A stretch of 64,000 bases of DNA, from NCBI RefSeq assembly GCF_009498235.1, contig NZ_CP044205.1, forward strand, positions 3,039,389 through 3,103,388, in the 5' to 3' direction. The translations under genes and the position numbers were made by a program. The notes beneath the pieces were generated by a model. It was not told the DNA's origin and did no database searches. It saw only the letters and a program-made list of their open reading frames with translations. Numbering within the stretch: the stretch's first letter is position 1; each line of letters begins with the position of its first letter. Positions 9,327-19,119 of the stretch are shown here, in pieces. The stretch comes from Candidatus Methylospira mobilis (GTDB taxonomy: Bacteria; Pseudomonadota; Gammaproteobacteria; Methylococcales; Methylococcaceae).

Positions 9327-12300
9327 CAGCTATTCTCCTTGGTACTGGCGGTTCGTTTGCTGTAAATCATGGCGTAAACGCACGGCACGAAAAGCAGCGT
9401 CGCGAAAGTTGCAACTATCAAACCGCCCATGACGGCGCGCCCCAGGGGCGCATTCTGGGAATTGCTCAACGACATCGGCAGCATGCCGATGACCATGGCC
9501 GACGCGGTCATCAACACCGGCCGTATGCGCGCGTAACCCGCTTCGACGGCGGCCTTCAGCGCGTCGCCATGCACCTCCAGCCGCTCACGGGCGTATGAAA
9601 CCACCAGGATCGAATTGGCGGTCGCCGTACCCATGGACATGATCGCGCCGGTCAACGCCGGCACCGAAATATTGGTATGCGTGATGAACAGCGACCAGGC
9701 GATGCCCGCCAATGCGCCAGGCAAGGCAGTGATAATGATAAAGGGATCGAGCCAGGACTGAAAGTTGATGACGAGCAGCAGATAGATCAGCACGATGGCG
9801 GCGACAAGCCCGGCCAGCAGCTCTATATAAGCGCTGCTCATGGTTTCAGCCTGCCCCTTGATATCGACCGCCGTACCGCGAGGCAGTTCTTTCTCCATGC
9901 TCTTGACGGCTTTTTCGACATCCGCCAGAACCCCGCCGAGATCGCGTCCTTCGGCGGAGACATAGATATCGAACACCGGCATGATATCCATATGCGTTAC
10001 TACGCCCGGCGTTCCGGTGACTGAAAGCGAGGCGACGTTACCGAGCAGTTGCATGCCGTTTCCGGTCGGATCCATGTCGCCCTTATCAACCGGAATGGTT
10101 AAAAGATCCTCGACGCTCGCGAGTTGCGGTTGCGGCAAATAGACATTGACCTGGTAGGACAGGCCGGTCTTGTGGTCGAGCCAGTAGACCTGATCGACCT
10201 GCTGACTGCCGGACGTCGACATCAGCAGGTTGTCGGTAATGTCTTTCAAGGACAGATCAATGCCGAGTCCCAGACTGCGATTGCCGTTGATATTCAGGGT
10301 CGGCGTACGCATGGTCTGCTGTATCGTCACGTCGCTGCTGCCGCTGATCTTGCGCAACTCGCTCGCCAGTTTGCGCGCGTACTCGTAGTTAGCCTCCATT
10401 TCCGTGCCATTGACGCGTACGGCGATCGGCGAGGGTGAGCCGAAATTGAGTATCTTCGCAGTCAGATCGGCCGGCTGGAACGTAAACTCGGTTCCCGGAT
10501 AGCGTTCCTGCAAGCCTTTACGGAGTGTGCGCCGGTAATCCCAAACCGGCGACGCCTCATTCTTCAGGCTGATGGTCAGATCGCAATCCTGCGAACCGAT
10601 GGTCGGGGTCGGAATAAACGCCAGGTTATGCGGCCCGACCGGTATGCCGCAGTTGCTGACAACGTCTTCGACCTGACCGGGCAGCAGCTTCGCGATGTCG
10701 TTCGAAACCAGCGTGGCGATGCGTCCTGAAGTCTCGATGCGCGTGCCGAGCGGTGCGCGCATATGCATCAGCATGGTGCCCGACTTGACCTCGGGGAAGA
10801 AATCGCGTCCGTTATAATAAAACAGGACGAGAGATCCGATAGCGAACGCCAGAAAAATGCGAATAAATGCGCTGCGCTGGGCGATTGCCTGTTCGAGCAT
10901 CGCCTTGTAACTTTCGCGGAATTGATCGAAACCGCGTTCGAAGCCCTTCTGGAAGCGGCCCAGGAAACCCGGAGGCTTCGCGGCGTGATGACCGGAACCC
11001 GGCGGCGCGGCGCCGTGGATACCGCCGGCCAATGCCGCTTCAGGCTGTCCATGCGGCGCATTATGATCCACAAGAATATATTTCGCCATGGTCGGCACCA
11101 GCGTGCGCGACAGTATGAAGGAGGCGAGCATGGCGAAGATCACCGCTTCAGCCATCGGCGCGAACAGGTAACCGGACACGCCGCTCAGCTCGAACAGCGG
11201 GAACCAGACGGTAACGATGCACAGCGTGGCCACCAGAGTCGGAACGACAATCTGATTCGCGGCGTCGATGATGGCGGTTTCGAGCGGCTTGCCCATTTCG
11301 AGATGAGTGTCGATATTCTCGATCATCACGGTTCCGTCGTCGACGAGTATGCCGACAGCCAGCGCCAGTCCGCCCAGAGTCATGATATTGATCGATTCAT
11401 CCATCAGGTGCAGACAGATGAGCGAGGTCAGGATGGCGAGCGGGATGGAAGTTGCGATTATGACGGTCGGACGCCATGAGCCGAGAAACAGCAGCACGAC
11501 AAGCCCGGTAAGCAGAGCGGCAGTACCCATTTCATGCAGAACGTCCTGTATCGAATCCTTCACGAAAATCGAAGCATCGTTCAGGAGTTTGATCTGCACG
11601 CCCTCGGGAAGGATTTGTTCGATGCGCGGAATCATCTTTTTGACGCCGTCGACCACATCCAGGGTCGATGCGTTGCCGCTCTTCATCATCACCAGCATGA
11701 CCGCCTGCTTGCCGCCGACCAGCACGGAGTTGATTTGCGGGGGACCAGCGATCTGCACGTCGGCGACGTCGCGCAAATAGACGGTGGCGTTGGTGGCGTC
11801 GACGCGCTTGATCGGGATATTGTTGAAATCCTCAACCAGCATCGGCGTGGCATTGGTCTGCACCATCCAGTCGGTCTGCTTGATCTTCATGTCTCCGGCC
11901 GGCAACACGATGCTTTGATCGCCGAACGCGTTGTGAACATCGGTCGCGCTGATGTTATGGGCGAGCAGCTTCTGCTTGTCGAGTGAGACCAGCAGCTGCT
12001 GAGGTTTCCCCCCGTAAGGCTGAGGCAGAATAGCCCCAGGGATAGTCACCAGCAAGGTACGGATACGCGCGTAGGCGAGATTATAAAGCTCCGACGGCGA
12101 CAGCGTATCGGAAGTAACCTGCAGCATGACCACCGGCACCGACGAGGCTTCGAGACGCATGATCAGGGGCGGAGAAATATCAGGTGGCAACTGCTTGACG
12201 ACCGCCTGTGAAATCGCGGTTATCTCGGCTTCGGCGCCGGCGAGATTGGTATCGGGCTGAAGATAGATATTGATGATGCTGATGCCGTAATAGGAGTTGC

Positions 12301-12550
12301 TTTCGATGCGCGCAATACCTTCCACCGTCGAAGTCAAGGCGCGTTCGTAATAAAACGTGATACGACCGGACACATCCGCCGGCAATAGTCCTGCGTAGGC
12401 CCAGACCACGGAGACAACGGGAATCTTGATAGGCGGAAAGACATCTGTGGCCGACTTGAGCACCGACATGATGCCGAACAGCACGATCAGAATCGAAAGA
12501 ACGACAAAGGTATAAGGCCTGCGCAGGGCAATGAGGACAATCTGATTCAT
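9326..12550 (-). CDS. RND efflux permease, large (1074 aa)
   Basis: Full-length inner-membrane RND pump, first gene of a permease-adaptor-channel operon. Twelve TM segments in the usual 1+5/1+5 pattern with two periplasmic loops. TM4 has GILVDDGTVMIEN, so the Asp pair is kept, but the equivalent of the TM10 Lys of AcrB is absent: the helix reads GTATANSILVVSYA. That pattern occurs in a distinct RND subgroup and suggests a modified proton relay, a different substrate range, or both. A His/Gly/Pro-rich insert (about residues 500-530) sits in the cytoplasmic loop after TM6. The upstream 214 bases carry the promoter. Substrate unknown. Confidence 0.93.
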   Translation of the reverse strand: MNQIVLIALRRPYTFVVLSILIVLFGIMSVLKSATDVFPPIKIPVVSVVWAYAGLLPADVSGRITFYYERALTSTVEGIARIESNSYYGISIINIYLQPDTNLAGAEAEITAISQAVVKQLPPDISPPLIMRLEASSVPVVMLQVTSDTLSPSELYNLAYARIRTLLVTIPGAILPQPYGGKPQQLLVSLDKQKLLAHNISATDVHNAFGDQSIVLPAGDMKIKQTDWMVQTNATPMLVEDFNNIPIKRVDATNATVYLRDVADVQIAGPPQINSVLVGGKQAVMLVMMKSGNASTLDVVDGVKKMIPRIEQILPEGVQIKLLNDASIFVKDSIQDVLHEMGTAALLTGLVVLLFLGSWRPTVIIATSIPLAILTSLICLHLMDESINIMTLGGLALAVGILVDDGTVMIENIDTHLEMGKPLETAIIDAANQIVVPTLVATLCIVTVWFPLFELSGVSGYLFAPMAEAVIFAMLASFILSRTLVPTMAKYILVDHNAPHGQPEAALAGGIHGAAPPGSGHHAAKPPGFLGRFQKGFERGFDQFRESYKAMLEQAIAQRSAFIRIFLAFAIGSLVLFYYNGRDFFPEVKSGTMLMHMRAPLGTRIETSGRIATLVSNDIAKLLPGQVEDVVSNCGIPVGPHNLAFIPTPTIGSQDCDLTISLKNEASPVWDYRRTLRKGLQERYPGTEFTFQPADLTAKILNFGSPSPIAVRVNGTEMEANYEYARKLASELRKISGSSDVTIQQTMRTPTLNINGNRSLGLGIDLSLKDITDNLLMSTSGSQQVDQVYWLDHKTGLSYQVNVYLPQPQLASVEDLLTIPVDKGDMDPTGNGMQLLGNVASLSVTGTPGVVTHMDIMPVFDIYVSAEGRDLGGVLADVEKAVKSMEKELPRGTAVDIKGQAETMSSAYIELLAGLVAAIVLIYLLLVINFQSWLDPFIIITALPGALAGIAWSLFITHTNISVPALTGAIMSMGTATANSILVVSYARERLEVHGDALKAAVEAGYARIRPVLMTASAMVIGMLPMSLSNSQNAPLGRAVMGGLIVATFATLLFVPCVYAMIYSKRTASTKENS

Positions 12551-12764
12551 GCGCGAAGTGTGCTGAAAGCGGTTTGCTTTTCCATCATTTGAATAAAGTT
12601 TCCATTATTGTACGATATGACTGATGCCGACAGCCAGAAAAGTTGCTGAGCAAAAGAATGTTTTCACTAATAGTGAACCCTTCAGCTACGTTCAGGAGAG
12701 CCTTTTTGGGCCATGAACGGGAATGGTTTATTGATCATTTCCTCAAACCCGATCACGACGGTCA

Positions 12765-14759
12765 TTATTCCCGATACACACAGACCCGATTACGCCCCTC
12801 GCCCTTGGCCCGGTAAAGAGCCTGATCGGCCTTGTTAAGCAGGATATCAATATTGGCGTCTGTGCCGGTGAGCGTTGCCACGCCAAACGAAGCGGTAAAA
12901 TGCAAGGGCTGCCCTCCATTACCCAAGGGAACGTTGGCTTCAGCAAGCGCAGCGCGCAGGCGCTCGGCGGCATCCATTGCGTCCGCGCACCCGGTTTCCG
13001 GCAGCAGCACAGCAAACTCTTCGCCGCCGATCCGTCCGACGATATCGTTTTTGCGCAGCGTGCTGCGACAGACTTCCGATAGGGTTTGCAGCATGATGTC
13101 GCCAACCTGGTGACCGTAGGTGTCGTTGGCTCGCTTGAAGTGGTCGACATCCAGCATCAGAATCGACAGTTCTCCGCCGTAACGCAGTACGCGAGCCAGT
13201 TCTTGCTCCGCCTGCTCGAAAAAATGGCGTCGATTGGCTAGACCGGTCAGATAGTCGGAGTAGGCCTGACGCTCCAGCTCTTCGTAAGCGTTGCGGTTTT
13301 CGATGGCAATGGCGGCCAGGTTGGCGGCAAAACTGATGCGCTCGATATCTTGCTGTTCGGGTGTTTTCGGCACGGTATGATAAATGGCAAACGTCCCCAG
13401 AACTTTGCTCCGTGAAGACAGAATCGGCTCCGACCAGCAGGCCTGCAACCCCGCCCGCTCCGTCAATTGGATATAGGGTTTCCAGTATTCGTGGATCCGG
13501 ACGTCGGCAACGATTACGCGCTGTCCAAGAAAAGCCGCAGTGCCGCAGGAACCGACGCCCATGCCGATTTCAACGCCATGGACGGCCTGATTATAAAACT
13601 CCGGCAGGCTCGGCGCCGCCCCGATCAGCAGGCGTTTTCCTTCGGCATCCAGCAACAGAATACTGCACAGCGCGGTATTATCCTCGTGCTGGATTTGCAG
13701 CACAATCGCTTTCAGGATGTCGGCCAGCGCGGCGCCTCGCGCCACCATTTCCAGCATTGCGTCGTGCGCCTGTTTGCGTTGCTCGTTCACCCAACGGTCG
13801 GTTATGTCGGAAAGATTGACCAGCTGGTGCGAACCGACCCACGAGGTACGAATAAGCACGCGGCGCACGCCGCCATTTTTACAGGTGATCTTGGCCTCCA
13901 GCTCGGGCTGCACGGCGCCGCTCCGGTGCGCCAGCGCCGCGTTCGCGACCCACGGACGGACAACCGTTTCCCGGTAGTGCTCATCGGGGCAGGCAAGTCG
14001 ATACCATGTCTCGATATTCGGCAGATCATCGAGAGTGTATCCGAACAAACGCGTAAACTGGCGGTTGATATACTCAATATGGTCGTTGCCATCTGACCAG
14101 CCGATGGCGACCGGAGAGAAGTCCAGTATATCCTCGAGTTGAACCCGCCTTTCGGCGTGTGCGTCCAGCTCCCGCTCCAGCGCTGTTTGCCTGAGTCTGG
14201 CTATTCCGCTGGCAGCCAGCATTTGCGCCATCTCAACCATAAAAGCCATGGATGACTCGGCGCGAGCCTTGTCGACTATCGGAACAGCGGCGATCGCTTT
14301 CAGGTACGCCGTTTCGTCAAAACCAAAACGCGCAGCCTGAGCGCGGAAGAACTCTTTATCGGCAGGCCCATGAAGTATCTGCCCGAGAAACAGGGTCGCC
14401 AACAATCGCCCTTCGACAACCACCGGCGTGGCGTAATCCATTAACCCGTTGCGGCAAGGCCCGCCGGCTACACAACGTTCGCGCAGATCGCGCATTATGG
14501 CTTTATTACTGTCACGGCAGCGTTCGGCGGCCTCAGGGTGCGCGCGATGGAATACAGCGCAGGCGTTCTCTCCTCCGGCCATGGACAACAATTCTCCGTC
14601 TGCATCCACCACGCCGTTTGGAATGCCTGTCGCAATGAAAAAACTTTCCAGCATACGTGAAAAAGCCGGGGCATCGATCAAGTCGCCAAACCGGTATTCG
14701 GATTTACCGGTGATTTCGGGATTGCAGGGGGGCATGCTTAAATCAGCTGTATTGAACAA
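12765..14759 (-). CDS. Diguanylate cyclase: PocR-PAS-GAF-GGDEF
   Basis: A 664-residue soluble c-di-GMP synthase with stacked sensors. Residues ~25-195 form a PocR-type ligand domain with conserved Cys residues (NACAVFH, ERCRDSN, ERCVAGGPCRNG). A PAS domain (~205-325), a GAF domain (~340-495) and a GGDEF domain (~510-664) follow. The active site is GGEEF in RIGGEEFAVLLP, and an RKND lies exactly five residues before it, fitting the RxxD product-inhibition site. No TM segment. The apparent start is TTG at 14759; an ATG at 14735 is an alternative. The 5' end is only 8 bases from repeat element B, which therefore occupies its promoter zone. PocR domains are thought to bind small organic ligands; the ligand here is unknown. 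Confidence 0.9.
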   Translation of the reverse strand: MFNTADLSMPPCNPEITGKSEYRFGDLIDAPAFSRMLESFFIATGIPNGVVDADGELLSMAGGENACAVFHRAHPEAAERCRDSNKAIMRDLRERCVAGGPCRNGLMDYATPVVVEGRLLATLFLGQILHGPADKEFFRAQAARFGFDETAYLKAIAAVPIVDKARAESSMAFMVEMAQMLAASGIARLRQTALERELDAHAERRVQLEDILDFSPVAIGWSDGNDHIEYINRQFTRLFGYTLDDLPNIETWYRLACPDEHYRETVVRPWVANAALAHRSGAVQPELEAKITCKNGGVRRVLIRTSWVGSHQLVNLSDITDRWVNEQRKQAHDAMLEMVARGAALADILKAIVLQIQHEDNTALCSILLLDAEGKRLLIGAAPSLPEFYNQAVHGVEIGMGVGSCGTAAFLGQRVIVADVRIHEYWKPYIQLTERAGLQACWSEPILSSRSKVLGTFAIYHTVPKTPEQQDIERISFAANLAAIAIENRNAYEELERQAYSDYLTGLANRRHFFEQAEQELARVLRYGGELSILMLDVDHFKRANDTYGHQVGDIMLQTLSEVCRSTLRKNDIVGRIGGEEFAVLLPETGCADAMDAAERLRAALAEANVPLGNGGQPLHFTASFGVATLTGTDANIDILLNKADQALYRAKGEGRNRVCVYRE

Positions 14760-14767
14760 GAGTTGTG

Positions 14768-14937
14768 CTATTCAGTGAGTGCTTTTGAAGCATGACCGAA
14801 CCTGCCGGGTTGAGGCAAGCCAGTCGAGACATACTGCAAGTTCGTCTCTACTGGAAGCTCTATGCGCCCATCCATGGGCGTAGTAAAGAGTCCTTCCTGA
14901 TTCACCTCACTTCCTCTCCAATGGGTATGCTGAATAC
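14768..14937 (+). repeat. CTATTCAG-family intergenic element B
   Basis: Starts CTATTCAG and ends CTGAATAC. In reverse complement it aligns with element A over ~170 bases with many substitutions, so the two are homologous copies in opposite orientation. It lies immediately upstream of the PocR-GGDEF gene. Confidence 0.7.
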
Positions 14938-15014
14938 TTGCAAACAATCATGCAAGCGTCCTCATGGTTTTGCAGACAGCCGCCATATTCATGTATAGAA
15001 TGAAGAAAGTTGTT

Positions 15015-15212
15015 TTACGCCGGCGCGCATATGAAACCGAAATTTTCGTGTCTATCAGCTTTGTATCGGCTTAATGCATACAGAGACCAGATTGCGGCGG
15101 GTAACCACCCAATCAGCGTTGCCTGAAGCAGCAAACACAAAATGCCGGAAAAAGGGCGGCCTATGGTAAAAAACTGGAACCAAGGCACAGCTATAGCCAG
15201 AATAAATCTCAT
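15015..15212 (-). CDS. YqaE/Pmp3-like small membrane protein
   Basis: A 65-residue hydrophobic protein with two predicted TM segments (about 3-17 and 22-47) joined by a short polar turn; GRPFSGILCLLLQATLIGWL followed by PAAIWSLYAL resembles the YqaE/Pmp3 proteolipid family, which is linked to membrane potential or stress. The start is well supported by AGGAGGTAGGC before the ATG. Function in this organism is not known. Confidence 0.65.
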   Translation of the reverse strand: MRFILAIAVPWFQFFTIGRPFSGILCLLLQATLIGWLPAAIWSLYALSRYKADRHENFGFICAPA

Positions 15213-15321
15213 TGCCTACCTCCTAAAACGTCATAGTTTGTCACGTGTTATCTACCTGATGTCGGGCATATTGCATATTGCGTATTACCTGCTATCCCGC
15301 TGGCAAATAAACATCCCCCTG

Positions 15322-15483
15322 TCATAACAGGAAAATGGCTACCAGTACGGCTCCTACCACGCCATACAGGGTTTTGGAACCGAGCAGGGACTTGGGATTT
15401 TCTTTTACTTTCGTAAAAATATTACTCAATGCACTATCAACTTCGTGCGTTTCTGTGGGTGCTTCGGCTTTCTTTTCGGTCAT
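15322..15483 (-). CDS. Small single-TM protein (53 aa), unknown
   Basis: A short charged N-terminal region (MTEKKAEAPTETHEVDSALS) precedes KTLYGVVGAVLVAIFLL, a likely C-terminal TM anchor, so it resembles a tail-anchored protein. The start at 15483 is chosen for the ACAGGAGAAAGCGTG site before it; an in-frame ATG ten codons upstream lacks a site. It is about 110 bases upstream of the YqaE-like gene on the same strand. Not recognised. Confidence 0.55.
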   Translation of the reverse strand: MTEKKAEAPTETHEVDSALSNIFTKVKENPKSLLGSKTLYGVVGAVLVAIFLL

Positions 15484-15613
15484 CACGCTTTCTCCTGTTA
15501 AATCTCCATCCAAGAACGGATTCTGATCGTTAAAGACATTATCATGATAACAAGCATTATGGCAATCCGTCAGCGCCGCAACTTGAAGAAGGTTTATGTT
15601 CGAAGGATTGCAG

Positions 15614-15769
15614 CTATTCAGCGTGAGCTATTGGATCATGACCAAAACAGCTGAGAGCAGGACCAGCCTGTCGAGAGCCGTCCATGGCAAAGGTACGGTC
15701 GATCCTGCAGGAACAGGATCGCGCTACTACCCGGAAGATTTACCTTGATGCTGGCAGCTGAAATATTAC
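15614..15769 (+). repeat. CTATTCAG-family intergenic element C (degenerate)
   Basis: Begins CTATTCAGCGTGAGC and ends with a degenerate terminus CTGAAATATTAC. Its first ~60 bases (CATGACC, then CCAGCCTGTCGAGA) resemble element B; the rest has diverged. It lies between the ychF stop codon and the 53-residue protein gene. Confidence 0.5.
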
Positions 15770-15776
15770 TCAATAA

Positions 15777-16868
15777 TCAGACGTTGAATCTGAAATGCAC
15801 TACGTCGCCATCGCGCATTACATATTCCTTGCCTTCCAGACGCCATTTACCGGCATCCTTGGCGCCCTGCTCGCCCTTGTAAGCAATAAAATCCTCGTAG
15901 GCGATGACTTCGGCACGGATAAAACCTTTTTCAAAATCGGTGTGAATTACGCCGGCCGACTGGGGCGCGGTTGCTCCAACCGGTATCGTCCAGGCGCGCA
16001 CTTCCTTGACGCCTGCCGTAAAATAGGTTGCCAGATTAAGCAAACGGTAACCTGCACGCACCACCCGGTTCAGGCCGGGCTCACTCAGGCCCATTTCCGC
16101 CAAAAACTCTTCTCTGTCGATTTCATCAAGCAAAGCGATTTCGGCTTCCATTGCGGCGCAGACCGGCACTACCATGGCGCCCTCTTCTTCCGCCATTGCA
16201 CAAACCCGGTCCAGCAACGGGTTGTCGTTAAAGCCATGTTCATCGACATTGGCTATATACATGGTGGGCTTCATCGTCAGCAGGAAAAGATCGCGGACAG
16301 ACATCAGTTCCTCCGCTTCCAGATCCAGCGACCGCGCCGGTTTGCCGGTATCCAGATGCAACGACAGTTTTTCCAGCACCTCTTTTTTGCGCAGTTCATC
16401 CTTGTTGCCTGATTTAGCGCTTTTCTGGACGCGCAACAAGGCCTTTTCAACCGAAGCCATATCGGCCAGTATCAGTTCGGTATGTATCACTTCGATATCG
16501 GAAAGCGGGTCGACGCGGCCTGCTACGTGCACTACGTCGTCGTTTTCGAAACAGCGAACCACATGGGCAATCGCTTCGGTTTCGCGTATATGACCTAGAA
16601 ACTGGTTACCCAGGCCTTCGCCTTTGGATGCGCCCGCCACCAGACCGGCAATATCGACAAACTCGATGACGGTTGGCACCACGCGCTCGGGGCGCACGAT
16701 TTCCGACAACGCGTCCATGCGCGGGTCAGGTACCGGCACCACGCCGACATTGGGGTCAATGGTGCAGAACGGGTAATTTTCCGCTGCGATGGCCGCCTTG
16801 GTCAGCGCATTGAAAAGTGTGGACTTTCCAACGTTGGGTAAGCCTACGATGCCACAATGAAGCGCCAT
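15777..16868 (-). CDS. ychF: Ribosome-binding ATPase YchF
   Basis: A 363-residue Obg-family P-loop protein, the usual length. G1 is [14 protein letters not shown], and the G4 position reads ANVDE rather than NKxD, the change that makes YchF/OLA1 prefer ATP. A coiled-coil insert and a C-terminal TGS domain ([20 protein letters not shown] to [13 protein letters not shown]) complete the architecture. YchF binds ribosomes and is connected with translation and stress. It stands between repeat element C and a 340-base spacer. Confidence 0.97.
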   Translation of the reverse strand: MALHCGIVGLPNVGKSTLFNALTKAAIAAENYPFCTIDPNVGVVPVPDPRMDALSEIVRPERVVPTVIEFVDIAGLVAGASKGEGLGNQFLGHIRETEAIAHVVRCFENDDVVHVAGRVDPLSDIEVIHTELILADMASVEKALLRVQKSAKSGNKDELRKKEVLEKLSLHLDTGKPARSLDLEAEELMSVRDLFLLTMKPTMYIANVDEHGFNDNPLLDRVCAMAEEEGAMVVPVCAAMEAEIALLDEIDREEFLAEMGLSEPGLNRVVRAGYRLLNLATYFTAGVKEVRAWTIPVGATAPQSAGVIHTDFEKGFIRAEVIAYEDFIAYKGEQGAKDAGKWRLEGKEYVMRDGDVVHFRFNV

Positions 16869-17211
16869 ATTATTCCTGCTTTAAAGTTTTTAACGGGTTT
16901 AAACAGAACCCAAGGTAAACGCTGATTAATTCGAAACCGCTCCAGCACGGCTAAATATCATCGGCAGACTGACTGAACATCAGGCTTTCCAAAGATTAAT
17001 ATTCTGCATCGCCTGCAAAGACGGTGCTGCACGGGCTGGCAGGTAAGGTTGACAAGTTTGCTTTTTGCATGGGAGCCAAAAGCCGAGCCTCCAGAATCGA
17101 GACATAATGGACTGACTCCCGATGAAGCGGGTAGATCGACACGATTCCGCATGTTTCAACAATCTTACCCCCAGCTCAAAAACCGGTTGCCGAACCGTTA
17201 TGAAAAACAAA
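16869..17211. other. Spacer between waaA and ychF
   Basis: About 340 bases, both neighbours on the minus strand. It should contain the ychF promoter. I see no convincing gene, RNA or strong terminator in it. Confidence 0.5.
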
Positions 17212-18516
17212 TCATCGCTTCCCTGGATCGCCTGCCGCTTCGAGCAGTCCGCTCAACAAGGCTTCCACGCGCAGCAAAGCGCCCTGCCCTGCGTTTACAA
17301 AAGCAAGCGCCTGCACACCCATGTGCTTGCGGTATTCCTGATCGCTCAATAGACCGCTGCATGCCGCCGCCAACTCCATTGCATCATGGACCAGCAGGGC
17401 TCCGCCGGCGCTTAATAATGCATCGGCTGCCGCTTTAAAATTATGCAAACAAGGCCCCACCAATACCGGCAATGCGACAGCAGCCGGCTCCATCAGATTG
17501 TGACCGCCTACAGGCGCCAAACTGCCGCCGACAAAAGCGATATCGCTGGCTCCGTAAAACTGTTTGAGCTCGCCCAATGTGTCCAACAGGAACACGTCCG
17601 CTTCACAGGCAGTTTCCCCATCCGTTCTACGCACCAGCTTCCAACCGGCGGCGCAGCATAACTCGGCCACGGCGTCAAATCGCTCAGGATGGCGCGGCGC
17701 AAGAATCAGCACTAACTCAGGATGATCGGCACGAATGCGTTTAAAGGCTTCCAGTACCTGTGTTTCCTCGCCTTCGTGCGTGCTTGCGGCAATCCATATC
17801 GGACGCAGAACGCCGAAGCAGTTCTTGCGTAACATTGCGGCATTCGCCGCTGCTTCGGCTGGCAGTTCAATGTCGAACTTGATATTTCCTGTTGTCAGTG
17901 TTTCATCGCACCGTGAGCCTAACGCGACGAAACGCTGGCGGTCGGCTTCCGTTTGCGCAGCTATGCAGCGCACATCAGCCAGCGCCTCTCTCGTCAATGC
18001 GCCCAGCCTCGCATACCCGCGGGCTGATCGTCCGGATACTCTGGCGTTGACGATAACCACGGGAATTGCCGCGCATCGGCAGGCCCGGTAAAGATTGGGC
18101 CAGATTTCGGTTTCCATGATAACCGCCAGACGCGGCTGAAAGTGGGCCAGAAAACGCCGTACGCAGTCAGGCATGTCGTAAGGCAAATAAACGTGCAGCA
18201 CCGTCTCACCCAACACCTGCGCAACGCGGCGCGAACCGGTCGGAGTGGTTGTGGTAACAACGCAAGGCAGCTCAGGAAAACGTGCCTGCATGCGTCTGAT
18301 CAACGGGAAAGCAGCTTCCGCCTCGCCGACAGAAACCGCATGAAACCACAACGCGCCACCGCTGGCCGCCGGCGTGTTGTAATATCCGAAGCGCTCAGCC
18401 CAGCGCTGACGATAGGCCGGCAGTTTCCTGCCGCGCCAGTATAAGCGAGCGAGTATCAGTGGCGTCAGTAAATAGAAAAGCGAGGTATAAACCAGCCGCA
18501 ACCAGAACCCGCTCAT
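17212..18516 (-). CDS. waaA: 3-deoxy-D-manno-octulosonic acid transferase
   Basis: A 434-residue glycosyltransferase that adds Kdo from CMP-Kdo to lipid IVA at the cytoplasmic face of the inner membrane. A short hydrophobic N-terminal anchor (YTSLFYLLTPLILARLYW) precedes the GT-B fold. Family patterns are present: WFHAVSVGEAEAA near residue 55, METEIWPN, and SLAPVGGHNLMEPAAVALPV in the C-terminal domain. Its presence shows an LPS-bearing organism. It lies 100 bases downstream of rplI on the same strand. Confidence 0.95.
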   Translation of the reverse strand: MSGFWLRLVYTSLFYLLTPLILARLYWRGRKLPAYRQRWAERFGYYNTPAASGGALWFHAVSVGEAEAAFPLIRRMQARFPELPCVVTTTTPTGSRRVAQVLGETVLHVYLPYDMPDCVRRFLAHFQPRLAVIMETEIWPNLYRACRCAAIPVVIVNARVSGRSARGYARLGALTREALADVRCIAAQTEADRQRFVALGSRCDETLTTGNIKFDIELPAEAAANAAMLRKNCFGVLRPIWIAASTHEGEETQVLEAFKRIRADHPELVLILAPRHPERFDAVAELCCAAGWKLVRRTDGETACEADVFLLDTLGELKQFYGASDIAFVGGSLAPVGGHNLMEPAAVALPVLVGPCLHNFKAAADALLSAGGALLVHDAMELAAACSGLLSDQEYRKHMGVQALAFVNAGQGALLRVEALLSGLLEAAGDPGKR

Positions 18517-18616
18517 CTACAACCCTCAAGGTAAAACCACAGCGAATAAACCAAAAACAGTCTCCCCCGCCCTTAAAGCGGAGGACCAACGCGCTTAAGG
18601 AGAAACCGCAGTTCAG

Positions 18617-19063
18617 TTATTCCGCAACGATACTGATGGTAACGCTGGCAGTGACGTCGGTGTGGATCTGCAGCTTGATTGAGTGATCGCCCAACAGACG
18701 CAACGGACCTGAAGATAAACGTACTTCATGTTTTTCAACAGGTGCGCCCGCAGCGGTCACGGCCTCGGCGATATCGCGCGTTCCGACCGATCCGTACAAC
18801 CGGCCTTCATCGCCGGCTTTGCGGGCAATAACGACGCTGAGCTGGCTCAATGCTTCTGCCCGCGCTTGTGCAGCCGCCAGATCGGCAGCAGCCTTTTTCT
18901 CCAACTCTGCCCGGCGCTGTTCGAATTCTGCAATTTTTGCAGCGCTTGCTCTTACCGCCTTGCCTTTAGGAATCAGAAAATTGCGACCATAGCCCGGGCG
19001 CACGCTGACTTTGTCGCCCAGATTACCCAGGTTCGCCACTTTTTCGAGAAGTATAATTTCCAT
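18617..19063 (-). CDS. rplI: 50S ribosomal protein L9
   Basis: A 148-residue protein starting [20 protein letters not shown], the classical L9 N-domain, followed by the long central helix ([20 protein letters not shown]) and C-terminal rRNA-binding domain. I set the start at 19063 because L9 proteins begin at this Met and TTGAGGCAAC precedes it. Last gene of the rpsF-rpsR-DUF2232-rplI cluster. Confidence 0.97.
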   Translation of the reverse strand: MEIILLEKVANLGNLGDKVSVRPGYGRNFLIPKGKAVRASAAKIAEFEQRRAELEKKAAADLAAAQARAEALSQLSVVIARKAGDEGRLYGSVGTRDIAEAVTAAGAPVEKHEVRLSSGPLRLLGDHSIKLQIHTDVTASVTISIVAE

Positions 19064-19119
19064 GTGTTGCCTCAATACATAACTAAATCAGAAAAATCCC
19101 GGCACTGCGGGCCAGCTGG

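Noticed and set aside
10763..11479. Plus-strand frame of 238 codons
   Set aside because: Antisense to the RND permease, rich in His/Arg/Gln as expected for a shadow frame.
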